Assembly: GCF_002812125.1 (NCBI RefSeq)
Contig: NZ_NPDQ01000001.1
Location: forward strand, 372,001-436,000
Source of the DNA: Leptospira brenneri
GTDB taxonomy: Bacteria; Spirochaetota; Leptospiria; Leptospirales; Leptospiraceae
Reading direction: 5' to 3'
DNA: 64,000 bases
Part shown: one piece after another, positions 18,055-27,070 of the stretch
How positions within the stretch are numbered: the stretch's first letter is position 1
How the letters are laid out: each line of letters starts with the position of its first letter
Notes under the pieces: model-generated
The model's database searches: none
What the model was told of the DNA's origin: nothing
Seen by the model: the letters and a program-made list of their open reading frames with translations, nothing else
Translations under genes and position numbers: made by a program

Positions 18055-18903
18055 TTAAACTTTCTTGCGATCCACGCCACCAACTCTCGGAGCAGCGGCA
18101 GCACCTTGTTTGACACCAAAAACAGAAACTGCTTGTTTGGGTAGGTTCGACTTTCTCCATTCAAACCAAGAACCTTGGTAAGTTGTGATGTCGATATATC
18201 CTGCTTCGCGAAGCATTAGTGCGAGCAAACAAGAACGAGCCCCATTGTAATCATAGATGACAGTGGGTCTTTCTGGCATAAAAGGAAATCCGTTCAGACG
18301 TTTTTTGAAAAGAGAACGTTCGATGAGGTTTGCTTCCCCATCATATAAATTTCTCCAATCCCAGAGGAAAGCTCCTGGCAAACGTCCACAAAGGGTTCCC
18401 TCTTCGGGAGCAGTGAGGCGTGGCAATCGGCCTTCGTATTCTTCCATGGTTCTTGCATCGAAGATTTGGAGTTTTGTAAGATTTCGTTCCATAAAGGCTT
18501 TGTCCACGACACCTTCAATGGGTTTCACTTTATCAGCGATCGGTGGTTCCATTTTGAACTCACCTTTGGATTTTTTCCCATCGACTGGCCATTTTTGACC
18601 TAGAACATAGGCATCTTTGATTCCCATTCCTCGAAGTAAGTAAACCATACGAGTGGAAAACATTCCCATCCCCTCATCGAAAACGATGATTCGAGTCTTT
18701 TTTGATTTTTGAAAATCTTGAACAACGGCCGTCATCGGTCCGTATAATTTCTTTTGGGATTCTGGATCAGATCCGAATGCTTTTTTGATAAATGGATAAT
18801 AATATGCACCTTCTAATGTTTCTTCTTCATATGCTGATTGGGAACGACAATCGATGAGGAAGTCACCAGGTTCTATTTCGGTTTTAAGAAAGTTCCAGTT
18901 CAA
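18055..18903 (-). CDS. Tandem rhodanese-fold protein lacking the catalytic Cys
   Basis: The 282-residue product has two rhodanese-like domains in the order seen in thiosulfate and mercaptopyruvate sulfurtransferases: [18 protein letters not shown] opens the first, [12 protein letters not shown] the second. The active-site loop of the second domain reads IYDYNGARS; the position normally held by the persulfide Cys (three before the Gly) is Asp218. The first domain loop also lacks Cys. It is therefore probably not a classical sulfurtransferase. The start is TTG with AGGAG at 9-base spacing. It is followed after 59 bases by the GH31 gene. Confidence 0.85.
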   Translation of the reverse strand: MNWNFLKTEIEPGDFLIDCRSQSAYEEETLEGAYYYPFIKKAFGSDPESQKKLYGPMTAVVQDFQKSKKTRIIVFDEGMGMFSTRMVYLLRGMGIKDAYVLGQKWPVDGKKSKGEFKMEPPIADKVKPIEGVVDKAFMERNLTKLQIFDARTMEEYEGRLPRLTAPEEGTLCGRLPGAFLWDWRNLYDGEANLIERSLFKKRLNGFPFMPERPTVIYDYNGARSCLLALMLREAGYIDITTYQGSWFEWRKSNLPKQAVSVFGVKQGAAAAPRVGGVDRKKV

Positions 18904-19060
18904 AAAAGTATTCTCCTATTTCTTACATTACTTTTCCACCCCTCGAATTTTTGAAAGTCTGAAAACCAAAAAAAAAGTTCATCTCTGGTTCGAGACATAA
19001 TGAGAAAAGAAATCAATGGGATGCCAGTTGATTCTACTGGGTAGTTAAGCCGATAATCAC

Positions 19061-19066
19061 TATAAT
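19061..19066 (+). promoter_or_regulatory. Candidate -10 box with overlapping inverted repeat
   Basis: A perfect TATAAT lies 9 bases before the ATG at 19076, flanked by CCGAT (19050-19054) and ATCGG (19065-19069). If used, transcription would start within a few bases of the ATG, giving an almost leaderless message. No good -35 box is placed at 17 bases, so this is tentative. Confidence 0.3.
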
Positions 19067-19075
19067 CGGTATTCC

Positions 19076-19945
19076 ATGATTAGGCAGTTATTTATATACT
19101 TCGGATTGATTTTATTTCTTTTAGGGACTGAATTTGTTTTTGCAGAGCACACAATGACAAAATCTTCCTTACAATTGCTAAAAGAAGAGGTCAGTGCATG
19201 GAAAGAAAGAAAACCATCTTCTGTAGTCAAAAAACAGATTCGAACTCACCAAAGTTTTCCTATTGATGATGGGAATTGTCGATTGGAACCTGCCTCTCGA
19301 ATTTCTTCTGTTACCTATTTTCGATTCAGTTGTCAAAATGAACCGGAACCTATGCTGATTCGGTTCCAATCCAATCAAAAAAGAAAATTAGTGCCTGGAA
19401 CTTTCCAGTTAAGGGCTGTTCATCGCATCGGGAAAAAGCAATATTTAGAAATTGAAACTGGTCTTAGTGTAGGAGAAACCAAGGCAGAGCCAAGGTTGAA
19501 TACAGATGATACGGAATTGGATTATCCTTCTAAAAAACAAACCCCTGTCACTTTAGAGGAAAAAAGGCCAGTCAATTCTTATAAACCCATTCAAAATCCA
19601 AATTTATTCTATTTTAGATCCATCGCTGAAAATCCAAAAAGAAGAAAAGAAGTCCCTTCCAATATAGAAGTGTTTTTTGATTCATCGTGTCCCTTAGAAT
19701 ACATTCAAAAAGATGAAAGTTTTTATTGGGACCAAACAGTGTCTTATGTTTTTCGAATCACCTGCATTCGTGATTCTGCATTTAGTTTGATCCGAGTCCC
19801 TTCCACTTCTTCCGGTGATTTGGTATCATCCAATACAATCTGGAAAGATCCAAAACCTGGTGATCGAGTTTTAGGAAATGCGGTTTTAAAAAAAATCACC
19901 GAAACACAAACCTTTTGGGAGAAAATCGTTTTATATTATGAATAA
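19076..19945 (+). CDS. Exported protein upstream of the DegP-like protease
   Basis: The 289-residue product has a signal peptide (about 1-23, ending VFA) and a polar mature part with several Cys residues (near residues 64, 84, 202 and 226) that could form disulfides in the periplasm. No domain is recognised. Two similar segments (around 61-90 with ISSVTYFRFSCQN and 195-240 with QTVSYVFRITCIR) suggest an internal repeat of a small beta domain. The stop overlaps the protease start by 8 bases, so the three genes from here to 22746 form a coupled unit. It may be a protease partner or substrate. Confidence 0.72.
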   Translation: MIRQLFIYFGLILFLLGTEFVFAEHTMTKSSLQLLKEEVSAWKERKPSSVVKKQIRTHQSFPIDDGNCRLEPASRISSVTYFRFSCQNEPEPMLIRFQSNQKRKLVPGTFQLRAVHRIGKKQYLEIETGLSVGETKAEPRLNTDDTELDYPSKKQTPVTLEEKRPVNSYKPIQNPNLFYFRSIAENPKRRKEVPSNIEVFFDSSCPLEYIQKDESFYWDQTVSYVFRITCIRDSAFSLIRVPSTSSGDLVSSNTIWKDPKPGDRVLGNAVLKKITETQTFWEKIVLYYE

Positions 19946-21395
19946 ATTATTAAACTTTAGTTTTTTCTTTTTTCTAATGAGTTTTTCTCTACTGGCACAA
20001 GGTGAACCTGGACCAGCTGTAGATTCAATTTTCCGTTCTGTTGTTCTCATTCGGAATGAAGGGTTTAATACAGAAAACAAAACACAACCATGGATGAAAA
20101 AGAATTTATATACGGGATTTGGATCTGGTTTCGTTTTACCAGGCCAAACCATTTTAACCAATGCTCATGTCGTACGTGATGCTAAAAGAATTCTGGTTAA
20201 AAGTAGTTTTACAAAAAAAGAATATTTAGCAGATGTTAAGTTCATCGGATATGATTGTGATTTGGCTCTTTTACAGGTGAACGATCCAGATTTTTCGGAA
20301 CAAACAAACAGCCTTTCCTTTTTGGAAGGAGTCCCAAATTTAGGATCGGATGTTTTACTTCTCGGTTTTCCAAATGGAAATGATAGTTTGTCTGTTGAAA
20401 AAGGATCTGTCCTTCGGTTTGAAAAAAATCGTTACACCTATTCCGGGTTAGATTATCGTAATGTATTAAAAATCAATGCCAATATCCAACCGGGAAATTC
20501 TGGTGGTCCTGCAGTCCAAAACGGTATGGTTGTGGGTCTAGTGTTCCAAATAAGTACTTTGGAACAGGGGATTGCCTATTTGATTTCGAATGATATCATT
20601 CGTCACTTTTTGGAAGATATCTCTGACGGAAAGTATGATGGGTTTCCAAATTTAGGTTTTACCTTCCAAAATGGGAATCCAAAAAGTTTAAAACAAGCGA
20701 TGAAGGTTCCTTCCAATCAATCTGGAATCTTTGTGAATCGGATTTATCCTTCTTCTACATTTTCCAAAGTTTTAAAAGAAAAAGATTTTGTGACTGCCGT
20801 GGATGGTTTACCGCTTTCCAATGATGGAGAACTCACTCAAGCCAACAAAAAAGAATTTATTATCGATTGGATCGAAAACAAACAACTGAATACGAAAGTG
20901 ACTGTGAGTTATTACCGAGCCGGAAAAAGTTATGATGCAGAAGTAAATCTTCAAAAAAACTATGCTTTGGATTTATATCGAGATTCAACTGAGGATTATT
21001 TTTTGCAGGCTGGGTTTGTTTTCCAACCGATCACAAGGTCTTTTTTCCATTCGGAAGATGGGGACTTGGATAGTTCTTTAAAATATCATTATAGTTATTT
21101 CATTCAAGATTTGTTGTATCGATATACAGTTCGGGATATAGTGCTTAGTTATACTTTTAATGATCCTGAAACTTCCAAATATAAAAAATATAAGTACAAA
21201 GTTGTAGAATCAATTAATGGACGAATTCCGAAGGATTTGAATGAATTTAAAACTATTTGGAAGGATGGAAAAAAAGGATTTATCGTTCTTAAATTCCGAG
21301 GAATGGACTTACCGATTGTGCTGAGACCAGAGTCTGTTTACCAAATGAACCAACGTGTGAAAAAAAGATACGGTGCCAATTATGAAGAGTTTTAA
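19938..21395 (+). CDS. Exported trypsin-like serine protease (S1C, DegP/HtrA-like)
   Basis: The 485-residue protein has a signal peptide (cleavage near LLA at residue 20) and an HtrA-type protease domain with an intact triad: His77 in LTNAHVV, Asp108 in DCDLALLQ and Ser188 in QPGNSGGPA. A PDZ-like domain follows (about 225-320), then a C-terminal region of about 150 residues that looks like a second degenerate PDZ. It should degrade or sort misfolded or specific proteins in the periplasm. It is coupled by overlaps to the genes on both sides. Confidence 0.9.
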   Translation: MNKLLNFSFFFFLMSFSLLAQGEPGPAVDSIFRSVVLIRNEGFNTENKTQPWMKKNLYTGFGSGFVLPGQTILTNAHVVRDAKRILVKSSFTKKEYLADVKFIGYDCDLALLQVNDPDFSEQTNSLSFLEGVPNLGSDVLLLGFPNGNDSLSVEKGSVLRFEKNRYTYSGLDYRNVLKINANIQPGNSGGPAVQNGMVVGLVFQISTLEQGIAYLISNDIIRHFLEDISDGKYDGFPNLGFTFQNGNPKSLKQAMKVPSNQSGIFVNRIYPSSTFSKVLKEKDFVTAVDGLPLSNDGELTQANKKEFIIDWIENKQLNTKVTVSYYRAGKSYDAEVNLQKNYALDLYRDSTEDYFLQAGFVFQPITRSFFHSEDGDLDSSLKYHYSYFIQDLLYRYTVRDIVLSYTFNDPETSKYKKYKYKVVESINGRIPKDLNEFKTIWKDGKKGFIVLKFRGMDLPIVLRPESVYQMNQRVKKRYGANYEEF

Positions 21396-22746
21396 GTTAA
21401 TTTTTGTATTTTTAACAATTTTTACCACCTTACTTCCCATTGGTGCAGAGGAATTCGAAGACAAACGTGTCGTCGAATCTCGGATCACATTTCAAAAAAC
21501 AAGCCATCAGAATCCTTGGCTTGTGGGAGAACCCTTTTCCAGAAAATTGAATTTAATTTATTTAGGAAAAGGTCTTTTTTTTGGAGTCACACTTCCTAAA
21601 CAAAATCCAGTTTTTGCTGAATTCGAATCTTTTGATTATTCTATCCCAAAACTTGGAATCAAATCCTATGATGAAGAAACAGGATTTTTACTTTTGGAAA
21701 CAAAAGACATTCCTAAACTTCCAAAACCTGTTGCTTTAGATTTTAAAACTACAAACAAACTTTGTCCTAGTGGCAAGTCTCGTTATGTATTCCTTCCTTT
21801 TTCGAAAACCCCAATCAAAGTTTTGTTACTTGAAAACAAAACATCAGAAGAACCTAATTTTTTCTTCAAAAATCAAACCTTGTGTGGGATTACAATTTCG
21901 GAATATTTGATACCAACAGAATATGTAGAAACTTTCTATCGAACCGAAGGGAAACCTTTCCCACATCCAGGATTTGTTTTTGATGTAAACTTAACACCTT
22001 CGGAACGCGAATACTATTCTAAGACAATCGCCAACCCTCTTTTAATCACAGAAGTAATTCCAGGTGTTGGCCCCGCTTACAATTTGTTTCCAGGAGATTT
22101 GGTTACAGAAATTGGTTCTGTTTCTCTTTCGAAGATTGATGATTGGGATAGGGCAGATAAAGTTTATGATTTGATTTTAAGAAAACCAAGTGGCGTTTTG
22201 CGTTCATTAGGTGAAACGATTCAATTAAAACTCCATCGAAACTTTCAAAATCAAAATGTGAGTTATGATTTGCGGGCTTATGATTCGAATGATTTTTTAA
22301 TTCCTGAAGAAGCAAAAAAAAGAAAACCTTTGTATTTGATTGCTGGTGGATTTTTCTTTACGGAACTTACCAATGCGTATTTAAAAGAATTTGGTTCTGA
22401 ATACCGAGTGAAATCGGAAAAAAAACTAGTCTACCTTTCTGATTATTATCAAAAAAAGGTCCACCCTGTTCGTGAAAAAATAGTAATCCTGAGCCGTGTT
22501 TTTCCCCTAGAAGGGAACCTGGGGTACCAGGATTTCCAAGATTTAGTTTTGGAGAAGGTAAACGGAATCAGAATTACATCGCTTAGTCAATTAAAAACCC
22601 TACTTCAGGCGGATGACACCACCTATTATGCGTTTGAGCTTTCTGGTGGAAAAATAGCGTTTTTTACCCGTAAGGAAATTTTGGACTTACAACAAGAGTT
22701 GCAGCTGACTTATAAATTAGGTCGAGCCTACAACTTAGAAGATTAA
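21382..22746 (+). CDS. Exported protease-like/PDZ protein without catalytic triad
   Basis: The 454-residue product starts MKSFKLIFVF (14 bases inside the protease gene) and has a signal peptide ending IGA. Its layout follows the upstream protease: an N-terminal beta-rich domain, a PDZ-like segment (TEVIPGVGPAYNLFPGDLVTEI, then WDRADKVYDLI) and a C-terminal region. No NAHxV, DLALL or GNSGG motif is present. It therefore looks like a non-catalytic paralogue that could bind substrates for, or regulate, its neighbour. A coupled inactive partner is an inference. Confidence 0.7.
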   Translation: MKSFKLIFVFLTIFTTLLPIGAEEFEDKRVVESRITFQKTSHQNPWLVGEPFSRKLNLIYLGKGLFFGVTLPKQNPVFAEFESFDYSIPKLGIKSYDEETGFLLLETKDIPKLPKPVALDFKTTNKLCPSGKSRYVFLPFSKTPIKVLLLENKTSEEPNFFFKNQTLCGITISEYLIPTEYVETFYRTEGKPFPHPGFVFDVNLTPSEREYYSKTIANPLLITEVIPGVGPAYNLFPGDLVTEIGSVSLSKIDDWDRADKVYDLILRKPSGVLRSLGETIQLKLHRNFQNQNVSYDLRAYDSNDFLIPEEAKKRKPLYLIAGGFFFTELTNAYLKEFGSEYRVKSEKKLVYLSDYYQKKVHPVREKIVILSRVFPLEGNLGYQDFQDLVLEKVNGIRITSLSQLKTLLQADDTTYYAFELSGGKIAFFTRKEILDLQQELQLTYKLGRAYNLED

Positions 22747-22809
22747 ATTCCAAAAATAGATTTACATTTGTTATAGATTGAAGTTCTCTTTACTCAAAGA
22801 CTTTATCCT

Positions 22810-23697
22810 ATGAAAATCCTTTTTGTTGATGACGAAGATACAATCCGTGAGTTGTTCTGGGAATACTTTAAGGATGAATTTGATGTAACCCTTGCCTCTG
22901 ACGGGTTAGAGGCACTTACGATTTCGAATCAAACTATTTTTGATTTGATTATTTCTGATATCAGCTTACCGAAATTAAATGGAATTCAATTCATTCAAAA
23001 ACTGAGAGCGGATGGTAACCAAACTCCGTTTTTAGTCATCACAGGTGATAGTGACATTCAAATCGCCATTGATGTTTTTAGAATGGGTGCTGTTGATTTT
23101 TTTCTAAAACCATTCCGAATGGAAGCCCTTCGGTCTCGGATTAAAAAGTTTGAAAACGCTGATGTTGATTTAACACTTTTATTCAATAGCGGCGAAATCA
23201 TTCAGTTCAGTGATGATTGTAAAATCAAACTTCGTCCTCAAATCAAAAAACTGAATTCATATATTGCATTCATCGTAAAACAGATTTTAAATTCACCACT
23301 GGCTACTCACGAGGATTTGATTTCCATTAAAATTGTATTGTATGAACTACTGGCAAATGCAATTGAACATGGTGTTGCCGGTGTAAGTTATGCAGAAAAA
23401 CAACAATGTTTAGAAGCAAATGAGGACTATTTTAAACTAGTTGATTCCCGTTGTGCAGAAACTAAATGTTCTGTTTTTGTAGAGATCTCAATGGATGATG
23501 TGGGAGTCACAATTGTCATTCGAGATGAGGGGAATGGATTTGCTGTTAGCAAAATTCCGAACCCAGTGGTCAATCCCGCTGCCAACTTAGTGAGTGGGAG
23601 AGGAATTTTCCTCGCGAAGATGAATATTGATTCTATCGTTTATAATGAAAAAGGGAATGAGGTTCGGTTTTTCAAAACTTGGCACAAGTTGATGTAA
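22810..23697 (+). CDS. Response regulator fused to HATPase (anti-sigma-like) domain
   Basis: The 295-residue protein has a receiver domain with phospho-acceptor Asp50 in LIISDISLPKLNG and Lys100 in DFFLKPFR, joined to a C-terminal GHKL ATPase-like domain (about 160-293) with an N-box LLANAIEHG and a glycine-rich RDEGNGF segment, like RsbW/SpoIIAB-type kinases. No HisKA domain or phospho-accepting His is present. The ATPase part has an insertion with three Cys residues. It may switch a partner by ATP-dependent binding or phosphorylation when the receiver is modified. Its sensor kinase is not next to it. Confidence 0.85.
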   Translation: MKILFVDDEDTIRELFWEYFKDEFDVTLASDGLEALTISNQTIFDLIISDISLPKLNGIQFIQKLRADGNQTPFLVITGDSDIQIAIDVFRMGAVDFFLKPFRMEALRSRIKKFENADVDLTLLFNSGEIIQFSDDCKIKLRPQIKKLNSYIAFIVKQILNSPLATHEDLISIKIVLYELLANAIEHGVAGVSYAEKQQCLEANEDYFKLVDSRCAETKCSVFVEISMDDVGVTIVIRDEGNGFAVSKIPNPVVNPAANLVSGRGIFLAKMNIDSIVYNEKGNEVRFFKTWHKLM

Positions 23698-23756
23698 TCA
23701 TAAATTACTTTGTTTTTCCCTTCTCATTAGTTTTTTCACCATTCACTTTCCCTAAA

Positions 23757-25229
23757 TTAAAACTGAGTTCCTAAAGACACATAGAATCTTACGTATTCTT
23801 TTTTGGGTTCTTCTTCCGTAAATGGTTCTGTAATCAAAACACGCGTTTTTTGAGGATCCATCACTGTATAAGAAGCACTCACTTGGGCAAATAATTTACC
23901 ATAGTCATTCGATAGAAAACTGAGTTTTCCAATGACCTCTGTTCCTTTTCCTAAAAGGGAATCTGATCGATTTAGAAAAATATCCGTACGAACCCAGGAA
24001 TACCAATCGAAACCCAATTGTACTCCGTAAATACGATTCCCTTTGTTTTCAAAGTTTGGATTTTCTTTTGTGGGTACATCTCGAAACTGAGAAGGTTGGA
24101 TGAAATCCAAAGATTGGTAGAGTAAAAAGGAAGAGTAACCCCCGAGGACACGCGGTTCCGCGAAATTCGACGCATAACCATTGCTATTTGAATCTAACCG
24201 ATCCTTCTCATCTTTTTTGGTCACAAGACCCGCGAAAGCAAAACTAAGTTTTTCTCCTTTGGAATGGAGAGCAAAATATCCTAAATACGAGTTGGTTGCG
24301 ATTTGTTTTTCAGACCAGGGAGAGTGGGAAGATTTGGATTCTCCCAGCAGCCGAATTCCAACAAGATCGATCGCCCAGGTTTCCCAAAATTTTTTAGACT
24401 GAAACTCCATTCCACTATAAGAGTAACGTCCGGAGACTCTTTGGCCGGATAGAACTTGCCCGTTGGTATTATGGTTCGGATCAGAGTAAACGTAATGGAA
24501 AAATCGAAATTCTTCCCAGAACAAAGTTTTTTCAGAACTTAAAAAACCGCCATAGATCTCTCGGCGATAACCTGTCCAGGGAGGCGCAAACCAATTTTCC
24601 CATTCTGGTTTGGCATTCAATTGAATCCCTGTTATGCGAAAACCGGAAGAATGAAAAATGGATACAGAGCCGTAATTGGCCATTCCCACAAAAAAGAATC
24701 CAAACCTGTCTAACCGGTTGAATCCTCGCCCTACTTCTAAAGATAATTGAATTCCAGAAATTTCCTTTGTGGCAAGGGCTGTGATTTCGGAATCATAAAT
24801 CGTTCGCACTTCCTTTTCAACCACCCGCCCTTCCGAAAGACCCACTCGCGGTGCCAGAAGGATTCCTAAATTCCATCCTTGTCCTGCATAATAAACCAAT
24901 GTGGGTGTTGTGAAGACCCCTTGCGCGTAATAACGATTTGCCTTTTCGGAATCTAATCCCCCTCTTTGGGATTGGAATTTACCCCCAGAGATGAGTTCTG
25001 TTTGGAACCCAAAACCCGGTTTTTCGGATCCATCGGGAATCTTTTGGTTCCGTTCTTTCACAACCACTCGTCCGAAGTTGCGGTTGGCCCTGTCATCATC
25101 CATAACAGAGTCTGAGTAAGATTCTGCGGAAAGTTTGGAAAAAAAAGAAAGTAAGAGAAGGGAAACTATCCCGATACTTTTAGGGATGAAGAAAATACTT
25201 TTGAAATACAGACATGGATTTCTTCTCAT
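23757..25229 (-). CDS. Putative outer-membrane beta-barrel protein
   Basis: The 490-residue product has a signal peptide (hydrophobic core near residues 20-30, ending LSA) after a rather long N-region. The mature part alternates polar and aromatic residues over short repeated strands and ends in a C-terminal Phe (YVSLGTQF), as in outer-membrane barrels. Only one ATG is available, so the start overlaps the divergent gene at 25186 by 44 bases. No family was recognised. A surface or channel role is plausible. Confidence 0.72.
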   Translation of the reverse strand: MRRNPCLYFKSIFFIPKSIGIVSLLLLSFFSKLSAESYSDSVMDDDRANRNFGRVVVKERNQKIPDGSEKPGFGFQTELISGGKFQSQRGGLDSEKANRYYAQGVFTTPTLVYYAGQGWNLGILLAPRVGLSEGRVVEKEVRTIYDSEITALATKEISGIQLSLEVGRGFNRLDRFGFFFVGMANYGSVSIFHSSGFRITGIQLNAKPEWENWFAPPWTGYRREIYGGFLSSEKTLFWEEFRFFHYVYSDPNHNTNGQVLSGQRVSGRYSYSGMEFQSKKFWETWAIDLVGIRLLGESKSSHSPWSEKQIATNSYLGYFALHSKGEKLSFAFAGLVTKKDEKDRLDSNSNGYASNFAEPRVLGGYSSFLLYQSLDFIQPSQFRDVPTKENPNFENKGNRIYGVQLGFDWYSWVRTDIFLNRSDSLLGKGTEVIGKLSFLSNDYGKLFAQVSASYTVMDPQKTRVLITEPFTEEEPKKEYVRFYVSLGTQF

Positions 25230-25812
25230 TTTCCCTCTTCTGTTGGTTATTTTTTCTTATAGGGAAGCTGACACTCGTTTTTCTCATGATTTGAATCGGT
25301 TTTTTGAAAAGGCCGACCATAGCAAAGAAGAGGCCGTGATCTTTACTTATTTGACAGAAGAAGAAACAACAGAATTTTCGGTTCGTCGAAGGAAAGAATT
25401 ATCAAGAGCTATTGTTCGATTTTCTCAAAAATTACAATTTCCCGATGGCACTTTGTTAGGTGGATATCCACCCAATTCATCTTTATTTTTACTCGCCTGG
25501 GCAAAAACTAAATCGGAGTTTCGGAATACAAACGCGGGTGGATACGGAATTTTAGGTTTATCGGAACTATTTGTTCGTGAATTTGAATTATCATCTGGAA
25601 CTAAAATCAATCGAGATTACGACATTCAAAATGATTCCATCCAATTGAAGATGGTCATTTTAAAACTAAAAGAATTTTTGGCAGAAGGAAAATCTGTAAA
25701 AGAAGCCTATTCGAAATTATATGGTAACAACATTTCTGCTAAAGAGTGGGATACTTTGGAAACAAACTATAAAAAAATATATGAGTTTGTTACTTCCGGA
25801 AGTAAGCCATAA
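25186..25812 (+). CDS. Exported or anchored protein of unknown function
   Basis: The 208-residue product begins MKKILLKYRHGFLLIFPLLL, a signal peptide or N-terminal anchor. The rest is charged and mostly helical, with a Gly-rich segment (NTNAGGYGILGLSELF) that recalls lytic-transglycosylase-like folds, although no catalytic Glu context was recognised. The start overlaps the divergent barrel gene by 44 bases and the 3' end overlaps the flippase gene by 23 bases, so its promoter lies inside the neighbour. Function unknown. Confidence 0.68.
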   Translation: MKKILLKYRHGFLLIFPLLLVIFSYREADTRFSHDLNRFFEKADHSKEEAVIFTYLTEEETTEFSVRRRKELSRAIVRFSQKLQFPDGTLLGGYPPNSSLFLLAWAKTKSEFRNTNAGGYGILGLSELFVREFELSSGTKINRDYDIQNDSIQLKMVILKLKEFLAEGKSVKEAYSKLYGNNISAKEWDTLETNYKKIYEFVTSGSKP

Positions 25813-27067
25813 AATAACCAGTCAAAAGTAACCAAGAAACGATCTGACCGAGAAATAGTGAGATCGCAGCTCCATTGGCACCCCAATCAGGAATGATCCA
25901 ATAATCAAAAATTGCTCCGAATAGAAGGCGAAGTAAGGCAAGTCCTGCTAGGAGTCTTGGAAGTCCTAGTGCAAATAACGCGGTCCCTAATGGAGCAAAA
26001 ACCAATTGGAGTAAAAAGTTAGGATATAGAATTTTAAATACTGAAATAGAATTTGTATATTTTGTTCCAAATAACAAGGTTAAGATGGGTTCTGCGAGTA
26101 AAATTCCTGGTGAAAGGATGATTGCGATCATTCCACCTAAAAAAACAGATTTTTTGAGAACGGTAGGGAACTCTTCTGTTTCCGCAAGCCTTGCTAGTTT
26201 AGGAAAGATAATCGAATTAAAAGTAGCAAGAATGATCACAAATCCACTAAACAACTGCAAGGCGGTTCCGTAGTCTGCAACAATTTCTGGCGGATGGAAT
26301 TGGTTTAAAAAGAATATTTCCAAACGATCCGATAAGATTGCAAAGATAGAGGCTGCAAACGCCCAAAGATTAAAGAGTAATAGTTTTTTTTCGTTTGTTC
26401 GGATTTCTGTAGGTTCAGCCGTAAAAGTGATTTCTTCCTTTCCAAAAAAGAAAAAGAACAAAAACAAAACAAAGATAGGTGCAATACAAAAAATGGAAAG
26501 TATATCCATATAAGTAAGTGGATGTGCACTTGATTCAGAAAAATAAATTAAAAGTAAAAGTCGAATAACGTTTGGTAATGGATTCCAAAGTGATAAAGCT
26601 TTGTATTTACGGTAAGAAACAAAAAGACTTTCGAAATAAGAAATAAACGAAATGATGATCCCACCGAATAACAAAAGTAATAAAACGAAATAGTTTTCAT
26701 CGCTGGAAATATAGGCAACAAAACAGACTAAAGATAAAAATATAAAGGAATAAAATTTAATACGTAGAGATGCATTTAGTATTGCACCCGGGTTTTCTTT
26801 TTTTTCTGCAATGGGTGAGATGTATTTGATGAGAGCGTTCGGGAGTCCAAACTCTGCTACTGCCAGGACCACAGGCAAAAAACCTAAGAAGTATTGGAGT
26901 TTTCCATTTTCCGCTTTGCTTAACAAATTCACGGAATAAATCATAAACACCAAGTTGGTGATGGCAGAGAGAGCCTTAGAACTACTAACAAAGAAAGAGT
27001 TTTTGAGAACTCCTTCCTTTAATAGTTCTAATTTTAGAATCTGAAAGATCTTTTTTAATTTTTGCAT
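25790..27067 (-). CDS. Wzx-type polysaccharide flippase (MATE/MOP superfamily)
   Basis: The 425-residue integral membrane protein has about 12 predicted helices and the features of oligosaccharide flippases: an N-terminal amphipathic stretch, NLVFMIYSVNLLSKAENG near residue 37, and conserved FGLPNALIKY. Such proteins move lipid-linked sugars to the outer face of the inner membrane for LPS O-antigen or polymer assembly. It starts 3 bases after the PAP2 gene ends, forming an envelope-lipid operon. The sugar substrate is not readable. Confidence 0.87.
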   Translation of the reverse strand: MQKLKKIFQILKLELLKEGVLKNSFFVSSSKALSAITNLVFMIYSVNLLSKAENGKLQYFLGFLPVVLAVAEFGLPNALIKYISPIAEKKENPGAILNASLRIKFYSFIFLSLVCFVAYISSDENYFVLLLLLFGGIIISFISYFESLFVSYRKYKALSLWNPLPNVIRLLLLIYFSESSAHPLTYMDILSIFCIAPIFVLFLFFFFFGKEEITFTAEPTEIRTNEKKLLLFNLWAFAASIFAILSDRLEIFFLNQFHPPEIVADYGTALQLFSGFVIILATFNSIIFPKLARLAETEEFPTVLKKSVFLGGMIAIILSPGILLAEPILTLLFGTKYTNSISVFKILYPNFLLQLVFAPLGTALFALGLPRLLAGLALLRLLFGAIFDYWIIPDWGANGAAISLFLGQIVSWLLLTGYFMAYFRK

Positions 27068-27070
27068 GTA

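Noticed and set aside
17996..18160. N-terminal extension of the GH31 glycosidase
   Set aside because: The extension overlaps the 3' end of the rhodanese gene in another frame and destroys the export signal; ATG 17995 has a good ribosome-binding site.
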